Source: Desmodus rotundus (lineage: Eukaryota; Chordata; Mammalia; Chiroptera; Phyllostomidae). Taken from it: 64,000 nucleotides of DNA. The notes under the pieces are model-generated. The model did no database searches. It was not told where the DNA came from and saw only the letters and a program-made list of their open reading frames with translations. Below, in pieces: positions 24,215-36,382 of the stretch (its first letter is position 1; each line of letters begins with the position of its first letter). Location: the NCBI RefSeq assembly GCF_022682495.2, contig NC_071398.1:29577426-29641425 (forward strand), read 5' to 3'. The translations under genes and the position numbers were made by a program.

Positions 24215-24665
24215 TGGGATAGTTAATTTGATGTGTCAACTTGGCTGGGCTAAGTTATAAGGGGTGCCCAGATAGCTAGTAAAATATTATATCTGGGTGT
24301 GCCAGGGAGGGTGTTTCTGGATGAGATTAACATTGAATCTGTGGACTGAGTAAAGCAGGTGGCCCCCCCAGTGTGGGTGGATATCGTTCAATCCACTGAG
24401 GACCCAGATAGAACAGAGGGACAGAGGAAGGGGGAATTCACCTTCTCTGCTTATGCTGGGATGTGCATTTTCTCCTGCCTTTGGACATTGGTGTTCTTGG
24501 TTCTCCGGCTTTCAACCTAGATCAGGATTTATGCCATCAGCTCCCTGATTCTCAGGCCTTCAAGCTAAGACTGAATTACCCACCAGCTTTCCTGGTTCCC
24601 CAGCTTGTGGATGGCAGATCATAGGACTTCTTCACCTCTATACTAGTGTAAGTCAATTCCTGTAA
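24215..24665 (+). mobile_element. ERVL-like LTR or related mammalian repeat
   Basis: TTTGATGTGTCAACTTGGCT, GGTGTTTCTGGATGAGATTA, CTGTGGACTGAGTAAAGCAG and CTTCACCTCTATACTAGTG follow the order of a common LTR-like mammalian repeat. Family not assigned; the right end meets an AC repeat. Confidence 0.55.
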
Positions 24666-24670
24666 TTAGT

Positions 24671-24695
24671 AAACACACATACACACACACACATA
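24671..24695 (+). repeat. (AC)n microsatellite
   Basis: AAACACACATACACACACAC followed by ACATAC, between an LTR-like repeat and the inverted-repeat element. Confidence 0.85.
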
Positions 24696-24698
24696 CTG

Positions 24699-24807
24699 TA
24701 TTTTGCCGTGTATAATGTGCACCCATGTTTTTGGCCCAAACTTTCACGAAAATTTTTTTGTTTATATTTTTTAATTCAATTTTTACTTACTTATATTTTG
24801 ATACTTG

Positions 24808-24845
<38 letters not shown>

Positions 24846-25095
24846 GTTATTTAATTACAGTTGTATGGCTTTTCCCCCATCCCTTCACCCCACTTGATAC
24901 TTGTTTTTTATATTATAAAGGAATTTTAGCATTTATTTTTGAATATATTATGGTACAAGAAATTTTATGTAACAAATAATTATAAAACACAAGAACAGAT
25001 ACAAGGTATTTCAGGTACTACCTATGTATAATGCACATCCTTATTTTTCCCTCAAAAATTTGGGCAAAAAAGTGCACATTACACATAGCAAAATA
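24699..25095. mobile_element. Inverted-repeat DNA element, non-autonomous, unclassified
   Basis: The left end TATTTTGCCGTGTATAATGT, read inward, matches the reverse complement of the right end (TATTTTGCTATGTGTAATGT), followed on both sides by GCAC then a T run then GGCCCAAA or GCCCAAAT. The right arm also holds its own inverted pair (GTATAATGCACAT at about 25,025 and ATGTGCATTATAC on the other strand). There is no open reading frame of note inside. A short antisense L1 insertion interrupts it at 24,808-24,893. The family is not assigned; an old cut-and-paste transposon derivative is most likely. Confidence 0.6.
24808..24893 (-). mobile_element. Very short 5'-truncated L1 insertion
   Basis: A 26-base T run (24808-24833) is the A-tail of a minus-strand insertion. 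Next to it the minus strand reads CATACAACTGTAATTAAATA then ACAATAAATAAATT, almost the same as the end of the full-length LINE-1 at about 46,540-46,575. TTGATACTTG flanks it perfectly on both sides (24798-24807 and 24894-24903). Confidence 0.9.
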
Positions 25096-25212
25096 TGATA
25101 TCTTATTTGTTCTATCTCTCTGGAGAATGCTGACAATATGCTACTATTTAACAGTTAAATACTGCTGTCAAATGACAAATACGAGCAAGCCTGGCTCTAC
25201 CATTACTTGTTG

Positions 25213-25248
25213 CATGAATGCGTGCATCAGTGCATGAATGAATGAATG
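25213..25248 (+). repeat. (GAAT)n-like short repeat
   Basis: GCATGAATGCGTGCATCAGT then GCATGAATGAATGAATG. Confidence 0.7.
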
Positions 25249-26788
25249 CAGGCCAGCAATCTGGGGAGTCTGTCTCAGTCATCCATTCTCTTCTTACAAG
25301 GACACTGTTTCACAAGGGTGATGATGTGGCAGGTTGTCAGCTCGGATGTCTTTAGGTGCAGACAGGTGGTCCAAAGGAAAGAAACAGTAGGGGCTCAGCA
25401 GTGACCTGGCTCCCAACCAAAGACACCAAAAAATGGAATGTTTAAAGCATAGTGGTCACTAAACATTATCTTCAGGTCTTTCTGCAGTTTGCCAACTTGC
25501 CATCTTGGATACATTGCACTGGGACACCTGCTTACCAGTGACAACCCTAAGTGAGATTGTTTCAGGTCCCCAGTCCCTTGTTTGAAAGCACTGGGGCCAG
25601 GTGTGTGCAGCATCAGGAACTTTTATGCATTGTAGAAAGGCAATATCATGCATAGACTCTATCTCATGCAATTTCCCTAGCAAGTTCAGGGCAAATCTTT
25701 GTCTTCAAACAGTTAGTTCTGCAGTGAATGTTTGAGGGTTCACTTAGGTGGCATAAACGGAGATAAAAGACAGCCACATGCACATTCTGGGCAGATTTTG
25801 ACACCAATCGAGGGTGTTTTTAAATATCGGAATTGCTGAATAAAAATCACAGGCCTGTTTTGCTAGTGTTTTGCAGAACCTCCCACCCATCTCCTCCAGC
25901 ATGAAAGCACTTCCTCTGATCTCCTCTCATTACCGATCTTTCCATCTAGGCTTCTGAGAGCTGGAGGCATTTTATTCTTCTCTGCATAGCCTGCAGTAAA
26001 GACTCAGTGCAAAGGCCAGTTTAGCTGCTGGCTTAGAGGATCAGCACCAGATGAGCAAACTGACATCCCATGCGCAAAGGCGTCCACCCACGCCTGTCAC
26101 CCTACAAGTTGTGGGGGACCAGGGCTGAAAGGCTTCTTCCAACTCCTGCTTCGGGTCATTTTTCTTTAAGGAAGAAAACAGTCCAGGGCATCGGGCCGAG
26201 GACAGTGCATTACAGCTGAATTCTGCGAGGAAGCAGGTGGCCCTGATCTACGTCTATTAGAAAACCGCTTGCCTCTGGCCATTGTTTCTTCTGAAAGTGA
26301 AAATCCCTTTGCCTAAGGGGAAAACCTCACATAAAAAAATGAAAAGCCCAACTGAAAAAGCACATGGCTTTCTATTTATAATTTGGGGGAAGGAATTTCA
26401 CACAGATTCAACTCATATATGAAAAAGAACCAGTTACTCAGAGGCGGATGTGTTTCCATTTCCTATTAGTGTTAATTTTTTTAGGTTGCCACTCAGCTAT
26501 TTGGAGGTTGTTTCATTGAAATATGTTTAATTTATCAAGGACATTGACAGAAGCTCAGCAAAATGTAATAGGAACCTGGCTGTATGCTGGGTCCCCTCTC
26601 CATTCACACACAAGACAACTGCTTACTTCTCTACCTGCTGTGCTCATCACCCAGGAGCCCTGAGTCTCTGCACAGGTAACTCCTCACCTCAGATTGGGGG
26701 AAAAGGGTAAAAGCAGTGAATATTTCATTTTTCCCCCACAGAAAGGAGGAGAGGAATGAGACAGAAAATGAGGGACCAATTTCAAGAG
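25249..26788. other. Unassigned sequence
   Basis: No named repeat seen. 26,330-26,560 is non-repetitive and includes CTATTTATAA, a MEF2-like motif, at 26372-26381. Confidence 0.5.
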
Positions 26789-26798
26789 AGGCAAAATA

Positions 26799-27050
26799 GC
26801 CCTGCCCGGGTGGCTCAGTAGATTGAGGCATCAATCCACACACCAAAAGGCTGAGGGTTTGATCCCTGGTCAGAGCACATACCTAGGTTATAGGTTCTGT
26901 CCCTGGTTGGGGCACATATGACAGGCAACCGATTGATGTTTCTCTCTCACATACATGTTTCTCTCTCTCTCTGTGTCCCTTCCTCTCTGTCTAAAATCAA
27001 TACACATATACTCAGGTGATGCTTAATAAAAAAAATTGAATTTTAAAAAA
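26799..27050 (+). mobile_element. Ves-type SINE, longer variant
   Basis: GCCCTGCCCGGGTGGCTCAG head, B-box-like GGTTTGATCCC, then a second similar GGTTCTGTCCCTGGTTGGGG segment, CT-rich region, TACTCAGGTGATGC and an A-rich tail. AGGCAAA occurs on both sides (26789-26795 and 27051-27057) as a target-site duplication. Confidence 0.92.
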
Positions 27051-27544
27051 AGGCAAAGCCGGGTCTGGGGCTGGAATTTCCAGCTACTCTTTCTGCCTTG
27101 CCTCTCAGCTGCTGGCAAGTTCTATGGAAAATGAAGATGCCTTGAATGGATTTCATTTCATGGTAAAATCCAATCTCAAGGCTGGAGGAATTTGGGGAGA
27201 TTTGAAACTTTTTGTCCCTTGGGTCTGTCCATCTGTCTGCCCAACCAGTGGCCATGAGGAGGTTAGCTCAGGCTCCCCATCAGCTGATTTAGATCAAAGG
27301 ATGACTTCACCAAATCTACGGCACTTGCCACTAATCATGGACAGAACACCTCTAGAGCTGAATTAGTGGAGCAGGTCAGATTCTTCTCGCTTCTGTCAAT
27401 GTGAACTGGTGGGGCTGGTCTAGTGGTTCATGAACAAGTAAGGGAAGTGCAAAAATCCCAGCAATAGTGAATGTCGTCGGGTGCTGGGTGCCGGCAGGTG
27501 TTGCAGCAAAGGACTTTCTTCGCATGAACTGGCTGTCAATTCCT

Positions 27545-27955
27545 CTTATAGGTTGAACTGTGGCTTCCAAAGATGTTGGAGCCCCAACTCTGGAACCTGT
27601 GAATGTGACCTTACTTGGAAATAGATGTTTGCAGATGATCAAGTTACGATGAAGTTGTTAGGGTGGGTCCTAATCCAGTATGTCCTTATGAAGAAGGGGA
27701 ATTTGGACACAGAGCCGGACACACAGGGAAGACAAGGTAAAGACACAGGTTAAAGGCCATCTCCGAGCTGAGAAACAGTGCAGACTACCAGGATCCAGGA
27801 GAGGGGCTGAGGCAGATTCCCCCACACAGCCCTCAGAAGAAACCAACCTGCTGACACCTTGTTTTCAGATTTATGGCCTTGGAGCTGTGAGGAAATAAAT
27901 TTCTGTTGCTGAACTCCGCACCCCCCCCCCACCTTTGTGGCACAATTCCCCACAG
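27545..27955 (+). mobile_element. MLT1-like solo LTR (ERVL-MaLR), sense
   Basis: GGTTGAACTGTGGCTTCCAA, GAATGTGACCTTACTTGGAA, GTCCTTATGAAGAAGGGGAA, CTGCTGACACCTTG and GAAATAAATTTCTGTTGCTG follow the sense order of MLT1-type LTRs; AATAAA at about 27,893 is the LTR polyadenylation signal. A short C run (27,919-27,930) lies near its end. Confidence 0.75.
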
Positions 27956-27999
27956 TCTGAGGTGGGTGCCTTAATCATTTCTTATTCTATGGATGCCGT

Positions 28000-28115
28000 G
28001 CTAGAGAGAAATATTATGGTTGCAGAAACTAAAGAAGTGAACTTCCCAAGTCCAAACAGCAAGTGAGTAATAGTGCAGAATCTGAATTCACCTCTCTCTG
28101 ACTGTGAGGCCCCAA
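28000..28115 (-). mobile_element. MIR fragment, antisense
   Basis: GAAGTGAACTTCCCAAGTCC, AGCAAGTGAGTAATAGTGCA and GAATCTGAATTCACCTCT fit reversed MIR. Confidence 0.5.
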
Positions 28116-31100
28116 TTTGTCATGACATCACTCCGCAGCTCCTTAGGAACTGGTGTCTCAGGTGGTTGTATCAGCTTCAACCTCCTCCACACACAAAGGA
28201 AGTCAAGGGATACCAAAGAGGTCCAGGAATGTGTACAAAGTCACTTGGCCCATCAGTAGCCAAGTGCAGATAAGGACGCAGGTCATCACCAGGGCTCTGT
28301 CCCCCACACCAGGCTGACCTCCATCAGCTTGACCTGGAACCACTCTTAGCCAGGGAAAGAGTAAATTTGGGCCTGGAGTTCTGGGAGGTGCTCCAGGATG
28401 CTCACCCCTTCGAAAGAGCAGATGGGAGAGCAGGGGAGGGGACTGAATGCCCATTACACCTAGCTTCTCACCCTGGGCCATCAGGCCAGGAGAGGCATGG
28501 CGGGCCGGAGACAAGATACCTGGCAGAGTGAATGCACTTGTTTCCAGAGCACTGGTTAACTCCATGGTGAGTTGTTGAGAATATTATTTTTATATTAAAG
28601 CAATAATCACAACTGATCTCAGTTAGAACTGCACTCAGCTGTTGGAAATAGAGACCTAAATACAAGTGGCCCACGTAAATTGAGAGCTGCTTCTTTCCTC
28701 ACATAAAGGACGTGCACAGGCTGGTTTGGTGGCTCCATGACATCAGTGTCCAAGGTTCTGAGCAGGATGGAGGAGTTTGAGCCTGAGCCTGTGCGCATAC
28801 AAGCTTAGAAGGGACGGAAGGAATATTTGGGGAAGTGGGAACCTGTGGGCAAGAGGGGGACAAGGGGATGTCCTGCTTCACTGTGTGAAGAGACCAAAGG
28901 GTTGTAATATGGGATATTAGATTGAGGAGTGGGTCTGAGTTTTGACCATTGATGGTGGTCGAGTCGGGGAATGTCTTCTCCAGACTGAGATCTAGGAAAA
29001 GGGAAGACTGGACAGGTGTCTTAGCCCACCCTCTTTTCAGTAACAGCAACAGATAGAATATATAGGATGATAATTACTTGCCCCCCATCCCTGCCCTGGC
29101 CAATGAGGAGGATTCTGCATTCAGCCGGCCTTACCTGCTAAGAGGAGCCTGTCTTCCCAGACTGGCATTTTGGTCACAAAAGGAAAAGACGGGCAGGTCT
29201 TGTTTCTGTTTTAGGAGGGAGGTAGGGGAGCAGCTGTTGTGTGTGAGAGGGATGGATGGGACAGCAAGAGGATGTTTTAAAAATAGCTGGCTTTGGCCCA
29301 TTTATGCCCTTCACGTCTGTTGACAGATGCAAGTTAGCAACTTGGGTTATTTTTAAATCTGCTCTGGTGGCTGGACTCGGCTTCTCCGATGACTGCATTG
29401 CTCTGAGACTGCACCACATGGGTGATACTTCGTAGACAGTGTGTCTGTGGGTCGGCTTTTACATTCAGTAGGTAAGGTAAAAAACGCATGTGGTCAGGGG
29501 TACCCTGGAAAGTCATTCGACTCACCCTTTCATGACAGGACTTGAAGCCCTTAGGAAGCTCACAATTCTAAGTCACTTTTTTGTTTGTCTATGAGTTTTG
29601 GCCATGGAGTCCCTTTCCCTGGGGCTGGTCTAGTTAAAACAAGAAGAAAGGAATTTAAAACATGATTCCTTTTCCAGCACATCTAATCAAATTCTGTACG
29701 AGAAATGTCTGCACATTAAGGAGAGGGGTCACTGCCTTCATTTCTTATCCCTTCAAGTTATGCTTGTCCTCCTGGCCCCCACCTCTCCCTCCAGGGGCCA
29801 AGCACGTCCTTTTCCTCATCTGCTTGACCTAACAGATGCACTTTCAAGAAACAGCCCCTCCAAACACTGTTAGCTTTGGGGCTTGGCGACTTCTTGGGGC
29901 CGTCTGTCTTTCTAAAGTGGGAACATCAAGGTGAGAAGAAGAGGAAAAGTCAACAAGTAGCCAGCTCAGAGCAGGCTGCTGGGAGATGGCTGGAAGCCCC
30001 CTGGACGGCAGGGGCATGGCTCAGCGGCCGGGGCGCAAGGTCCAGTCAGCAGGCACCCTCCATGGTGGGGATGAAACCCTCACAAACAGCTCTTTGTCAC
30101 ATTACCAGGGGATCTGGGACGTCCCCTGAGTTGCAACACACACACGCCCACTGGATTAAGAGCCGTCAGACTGGTTCCCAAAGCAAACACTGAGTTAATT
30201 TTTCCAGCATATTCCTTTCATGTCTGGGCTGCTTCAGGCTTCGCTGGGTCACTGGGCTCTTTGTTGCTGACTTTGCCGAAGCCCCCGGCCCCCTCCGCCT
30301 GGCTGGCTCCTGGCTCCTCTCCCCTCTACACCCGAGTCCTAACACAGTGTTCCGTTTCACTTAAGGAGCAAGAGGAGCCCCAAAGAGATTGGCCTTTGAA
30401 ATCGGTGAGCTGGTGAGCAGGCATGCCCTGGAAGTTTCAGATCACATTTCTCCAGGCCCCTGGCACATGCTGGCCTATGGGAGTCAAGTCCTCATTTCGG
30501 GATGTATCCCAGAATTTGCCGGGATATTTGGGGGTGTTCTGAGTCTCACTCCTCCCCAACAGGGGACAGTCTGATCAGCACACCACACCCAATCCTTCTT
30601 AAAGTGCAGCAGAGGCCCCTCTGCCCTCAGCTAGAGCCCCACTCATCCATGGCCAGAGACAGCCCCACCCTCACTCACCCCCAGGAGCTCTGAGTTTGCT
30701 TCAGTTCCCTAGGTGTCCTGACCTCTCTTACTGCCAGGGCACAAGAGGAAAACTATTTGCCATCTGTGTCACTTAGGGCCCAAACAGGAGAGTAGAAAAT
30801 GCTCTGAATACCGAAAACAGAGAAAATTTCATACAGGGAATTGGTTGTACCCTTGATGGGATTGCTAAGAAGTCAGCCAGGGACAGTGAGGTAACCCCCA
30901 GATGAGCAAGAGCAGGAGCCTCCAGCATTCTGATGCTGGGGCTGGAGAGACTGGGCCACCCAGCAGACATGGGAACTGTGGTAGAGGTAGAACAGACAGC
31001 AAGGTGGAGAAGGGGGAAGGGCCAACCTGTCTTCTTCCTTCCTCTTGCCTTGATTGTCCCCCAGAGCCTCTTACTGGCTGAACCAGCTAGAAGTCAGTGG

Positions 31101-31239
31101 ACACGGCAGCCTGGGAATATAGCCCATAGGTGCAGGGCTGCCTATAAGGCAAAAAAGATGGGGAGGGCAAGCGGACAGGACAAATAGGCTGTCTCTGAGT
31201 TAAGACTGAGTTAGCACTTCATTCCATATCTGAATTTTT
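28116..31239. other. Long unassigned sequence
   Basis: Three kilobases without a repeat I can name and without a credible coding frame; moderate GC around 29,980-30,060 and 30,270-30,340. Confidence 0.5.
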
Positions 31240-31690
31240 CTTCTTTATCATCACCTGCATATATTTTCTCAAAGCTCTATTGATTGCAATTGACAGAAAC
31301 TTACTTAAGCAAGAAAAGGAACTTTGGTTCCTTTACATACTTGAAAACTCTAGGATAAGATTCAGGTAGGGCTGGATCTAGGGATTCAAACATAGTAAGC
31401 GGGATTCCATTTGAACTTCATCAGCCCTCAGCTCTGCTTTCTTCTGTGTGGGTTCCATTTGTAGAGTGGGCACAATGGCAGGTGCAGGCCTAGCATCTGT
31501 CTTCTCAGAGTCCTCAGTGAAAGAGGTATTCCCTCTCTGCCACCATTTTAACCAAAGCCCTGGAGCTGAGTCTTATTGGCCTGCTTGGACCACTTGCCAA
31601 TATTCGAACCGATGACTCTGGCCCAAGTGGTAGAATGCTCTAATGGACCAGGCCTGGAGTGTGGAGAGAGGGCCAACCCCACCAAACTCA
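31240..31690 (-). repeat. Old mammalian interspersed repeat, family uncertain
   Basis: ACTTACTTAAGCAAGAAAAG, GGGCTGGATCTAGGGATTCA, GTCTTATTGGCCTGCTTGGA and GGTAGAATGCTCTAATGG are landmarks of a repeat abundant in mammals. The segment at 14,820-15,185 looks like the same family in the opposite orientation. Confidence 0.5.
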
Positions 31691-32089
31691 TGACTAAGAG
31701 AAGGCAAGAGAGGTAAGAGATGCTGGGAAGACAAGAGGATCCTTTACTTATTTATCCCAACCAAAAGAATGGGGCAACTGGTTACATTTAGCCATCTGGT
31801 TGGATCATGTGAATCTCTCATTGAGGTGGAAATTGTCCACTAGACAGAAGAGGCCACACAGCCTTATATCACACTATCTGGGTTCTCTTCTCATTGGTCT
31901 GCTCGCCACACAGCCTAGAACAGCCTCCACCTCAGTGTCCCATTTGTTCATCCCAATCATCTTGAGGAATATGCAGGAAAGATATTCTCCTCACCTTCTA
32001 GCAGAAGAGACTGAGGTGTAGGGAGGTTGTGAGAGATACTCAAGGGCACTCTGTAGGAACACCAATTATGGCCATGGCCACCAATGTGT

Positions 32090-32285
32090 ACTAAGCACTG
32101 AAAAACACTGGACTCCAAGCTCCTTGTATATTATCTCATCTATTCCTCACAGAGGCCCAATGAGGCAGGTAAAGTGACTGTTCCAATGAGGAAACTGAGG
32201 CTCAGAGATGATGAGGCACTTGTCCTAGATCACATGGCTGGTTAGAGATGTAGTGAGGATTTCATATCAGGAATTCTGACTCCAG
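32090..32285 (-). mobile_element. MIR SINE, antisense
   Basis: TCTCATCTATTCCTCACAGA, AATGAGGAAACTGAGGCTCA and ATCACATGGCTGGTTAGAG are clear reverse MIR landmarks. Confidence 0.75.
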
Positions 32286-33369
32286 AAAAAAATATGTCCC
32301 AGCAGAATTACAAGTAGCTTCCCCTTTTCCCCCACTCTGGACAGTACATTAAATGGTCATCCTAGACTTCATCAAAACCACAACCCCTGTCCCTGTGCCA
32401 AATGTCCCCACACTCATCCCCCAGCCCATTCCTTCCAGCGCCTTCTGCCTTGAGGATGATGGTGCTGCCCCAGCACATCACCCCAGCATCCCCACTCTGG
32501 CAATTGGGGGTCCAGGAGTGGAGCCGGACCAGCAAGGTCCACTGTTCTTCTGAGCCAGCCCCCCAAGAGGCCTCACATCCAAAGTGTCCAAATTTCTTCT
32601 TTCATGTCTGACTTTTCCCATCAGACTCACTCAATGCAAGAGCAGGGCCCTGGTTTTAATTTCTGAAACATTGTTGACTAAACCTCCTTCTCTTCAGGGA
32701 TTGGTGACCTGGGGAGCTCTCTTAGCTGGAAGCTATGGAGGTGACAGATGGAATTCGCCCCGAGCAGAAGTGGCCTTGCTCTCTGGCGGACCTGGCTTGT
32801 CCTGGGATGTGCCGGGATGGGGAGTTTGTAGAGCTGGACTTGGTTGGGGAGAGCATGCCATAGAGAGGCCAGGCTTTCTGGAGAGGAGCTGTGGGAAACC
32901 TTCAGGTTGTCCTTCTCTGGCGTTGTCTCCACTGGCACATCGGTTCACCAGGAGACAACTTTCTAAAGAGCTGGAACGGCCTTCAGATTTTCTGCCCAGC
33001 TTCATTTTATAGATGCAGCAGTGAGGAGGATCCCAGGAATGACTGTCAAGAATGGGACCAGCAACCAAGTCTCCCATCAAGCAGTGCCCTCTGCCACTCC
33101 GTCTCCTACTCATTCTAGCGATGGGCAGGAGCTCTAGCGGGAAACCCGGCACCAAGAGCTCACAGGAAAGAACAAGAGTTAGTGCATCTGAAAGGAGCAC
33201 AGACTCAAATGTGTGGCCACAGCAGGGCCGATAGCCAAACCTCCATCTCTCAGTTGGGGGAAATTAATTATAATCTGATGCTCCAAAGGCAACTCACTCC
33301 TAAACACTCGTGTTCCTCAGCTGAACTCTTCCATCACTCCTGCTCCCACTTCCTTGCTCTACTGACACC
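32286..33369. other. Unassigned sequence
   Basis: Frames of 142 codons (plus, 32584-33012) and 155 codons (minus, 32733-33200) overlap each other; neither resembles a protein family I know. Confidence 0.5.
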
Positions 33370-33775
33370 CACCTGCTCAGAGTGTCCTGAATGTTCCATG
33401 CTGGTTCAGGATTCAGCACCAGAAGTGTGTCCCATCAACCTGGAGTGATTTTTTCTTGCCCTTTCCTGAGCCATTCTTTAAAACCTAGCTCAGATTCTGC
33501 CTTCTTCTGGGGGTTTTCCACTCCCTGCCTCAATGCCAAAAAAGCAGTCTATTCTTCTTTGTGGTTCTGTGGCATCTTGCACACCATCCTCCAATTGTAT
33601 CTCCTACCTGGGTGTACTGCCTACCTGTTGTCTCCAGTGGAGTGTGAGCTGCTTAAGGAGGGGACTGATGCTTTTTTCTTGCCTCCACCACCTCTTACCC
33701 AGTACACGGAGATAGTAGGCACTTGATAACTATCAAACAAAAGCATATAACAGGCACTCAACAAATGCTGACATG
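33370..33775 (+). mobile_element. L2 3' region
   Basis: TTAAAACCTAGCTCAGATTC, GTGAGCTGCTTAAGGAGGGG, CTTACCCAGTACACGGAGAT and AGGCACTCAACAAATGCTGA follow L2 3' order to its end. Confidence 0.7.
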
Positions 33776-33814
33776 AAAACTGAAACTGGCTGCCTACTCT
33801 GTGCTATGGGTGGT

Positions 33815-33990
33815 GGGGTGGTGTTTCTCAGCTCTGGCTGCTCCTAGGGAGGGTAGCCTTTAAAAAACTATGATGCTGGGGCCCCACCCCAGGTTAGAGC
33901 ACCAGGAGAAAGTTCTAAAAGCTCTCAATGTGAATTTGATTAGTTATGGATGAGACTGCTGTGCTGGGAGATATGAATAAGGTGTGGTTC
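33815..33990 (+). mobile_element. MER5-like hAT fragment
   Basis: GTGTTTCTCAGCTCTGGCTG followed by TTTAAAAAACTATGATGCTG and GGGGCCCCACCCCAGG resembles a MER5-type left half; the right half is degraded. Confidence 0.45.
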
Positions 33991-34039
33991 TCCTTCTTTT
34001 GGCCACTGGCATCATCAAACTGATATTTTTCTCCAAAAT

Positions 34040-34450
34040 AGGAAAAGAGAAGCTCTCAAAGTGGGGTTCTGGGAGCAGCTGCAAAGCCTCACCTGAGCAT
34101 TTGTGAGGCAAAGGCAGATTCTGCAGCTCCAGTGGGGCACTGTTGCAAGGAAGCTGCAGGGTAGGTCACACTTTGTGTTTTAATATGACCTCTGGGGGAC
34201 CCTGTGCTTACTAGAGTTTGAGACAGGTTGCTCTAGGAGTTGTCTCTGAAAGTGTGGCTCACCCAACATTCATACCAGCAACTCGAGAATGCATAGATTC
34301 TTGAACCCCTTTTCAATGCAAATGACTCAGAGTCTTGGGGCTGGGAGAATGGAGTTCACATTTTACCATGAATTTGGAGATGGAGTCACATTGTATCAAT
34401 AGCTGTCCAGATGATTTTAAGCTCATGGTAGGGTTGGTAACCAATGCCCT
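34040..34450 (+). mobile_element. Degraded hAT-like sequences, tentative
   Basis: Two segments begin with end-like motifs (GAAGCTCTCAAAGTGGGGTT at about 34,050 and GTCTCTGAAAGTGTGGCTCA at about 34,241) like MER5-class left ends, but neither has a clear right end. Recognition is weak. Confidence 0.3.
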
Positions 34451-35534
34451 AAAGTAACAACAGGTCAGATTAGTGTCACCCACCCACACTCCTCCCACTC
34501 TATTGGGTAAGTGAGGGGACTGTCCGAGGAAGCTGGGTCTGGCTGCTTCTCACACATACATTTTCAGATTGCCTGTGTCCCCAACACTCAGGGTATCCTA
34601 GAAGCGTGCCCATGACACTGCTTTGAAATTTCTTCGCTTTGGTCGATGTCCAGCCTTCACTGACATTCAGGAGCAGGGGGATCCTGGGAGCACACCCCCA
34701 CTGTCTCTCTGCCTATATCACCTCTGTACCCTCCTGCCTCGGGAGGGGACTTCTTCCTCCAGGGCAGATGACCATCACCACGAACAAACAACATGCATAT
34801 GTGGAGCCATCACTTGGGCATCTGGATCAGACAGCTCCCAAATCTCCTGCTACATTTAATGATAAACACACATATACTTATCGGAAAACACCCTCTTGTG
34901 AGTGGGGGTGGGGTCAGCGCAGAGCTGAGATTTCATTTTGTGCACATTTCAGCAAACACTGGATTTTTTCAGCTGCTAACTCGGCAAGTGTAATTATATC
35001 CCATGTTCCATTTTTACTCCATTGGTGAGCCAGTGCCAGACCCAAAGGGAAGTGGGGAGCTGTCCGGCCGAGGACAGCAGGGGCCCCTGCTCCGTTTCCT
35101 GTTGATGCTCTCGCGAGGGAGACCGAGCCAAGCCACTCGTTTGGATGAGCCAACGGAAAGTTCTCATTGGGCTGCAACCAGCTGCCTGAAAATCACCCTC
35201 TCTGCTCTGTCCAGCGTGCGCAGTAGCTTGTTAATCGAAGAATTGTAGGCCTCAGGCTTCGTGGGTGGGCAAAATGTGCCTGTGGAGAACACCAGCCATG
35301 TCCAGATTTAGGAGAGAAAACACTTCAGCGTCAAAGCACCCCACTAGGTACAGAGCATGCTGAAGTCCATCCACTTCTTACCACTCAGGACCACAGAGCA
35401 CAACCAAAGTCATACAAATAACCACATGGCACACTGGAAAGGCCCGCGAGAGAGTGGCTAGGGCAGTGATTTTCAAACTCAGTTCCAGAGAACCCTAAGA
35501 GGCCCCAAGGTCAGTGGGGAGAAGAGACTGGGGT
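34451..35534. other. Unassigned sequence
   Basis: Overlapping short frames on both strands only; no repeat recognised. Confidence 0.5.
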
Positions 35535-35700
35535 GTCTACTGAATATTGGTTAGGTGACTTAGGGCAAACGAATTCCCTCCTCTGACCCTCACTTTCCTC
35601 ACCTGTAAAAAATGGAGGTAATAGTCCTACTTTAACTCCTTCGTAGAGTTATTGTGAAGATTAAATGAAACACTGCCCGGGCATGTAGTGAAAGCTTGAT
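35535..35700 (+). mobile_element. MIR SINE
   Basis: GTGACTTAGGGCAAACGAAT, CTCACTTTCCTCACCTGTAA and GATTAAATGAAACACTGCCC are MIR landmarks. Confidence 0.75.
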
Positions 35701-36181
35701 GCTCTTCAACCTACTTGAACCCCAATGGTCTGGCAGAGAAGACAAAGGGCATTTCAGGAGAAAGAATGGCCAAAGCAAAGGCCAGGTGGCATTTGTGTGC
35801 ATGCTGGGTGCTGAGCAAGATGCACGCAGCCACGTGGATGGAATGTGCTCCGTGGCTCCTGAGCTCTGGCATTCTCAGCGAAGCCTCCTTTCTAGAGCAA
35901 CCAGACTCTCCTTTGTTTGCTTGAAAGTCATTCCCTCCCTGAACCCACACTGATCATGGTTAGGCAATGGTCCTCCCTTTAGTATCTTCCTGGGTTTAGG
36001 GTGATGACAAGCTCTAGAAAAGAAATGTTCTGAGTGGCAGAAACATTTGGAAACCTTTGTGACTGCAGACTAAACTGCTTCATTATTCTTCGTAATGGCC
36101 AAGGTCATAATAACATCAGCAGTATACCAGCATCAGGACTACCACTACCATTATCATTATCATCACCCCCTGATCACCTAC

Positions 36182-36382
36182 CAGGGGCGTCCAACCCATG
36201 GCCCGCGGGCCACATGCAGCTCAGGATGGCTATGAATGTGGCCCAGCACAAAACTGTAAATTTGCTTAAAACCTTTTTTTGCTCATCAGTTTTCATTAGT
36301 GTTTGTGTATTTAATGTGTGGCCTAAGACAACTCTTCTTCTTCCAGTGCTGCCCAGGGTCACCAAAAGTTTGGACATCCCCA
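36182..36382 (+). mobile_element. Non-autonomous hAT element inserted in a MIR
   Basis: Left end CAGGGGCGTCCAACCCATGG, then GGCCCGCGGGCCACATGCAG, and right end CCAAAAGTTTGGACATCCCC; the ends are imperfect inverted repeats. About 200 bases, no coding sequence. MIR-like sequence continues on the right side. Confidence 0.65.
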
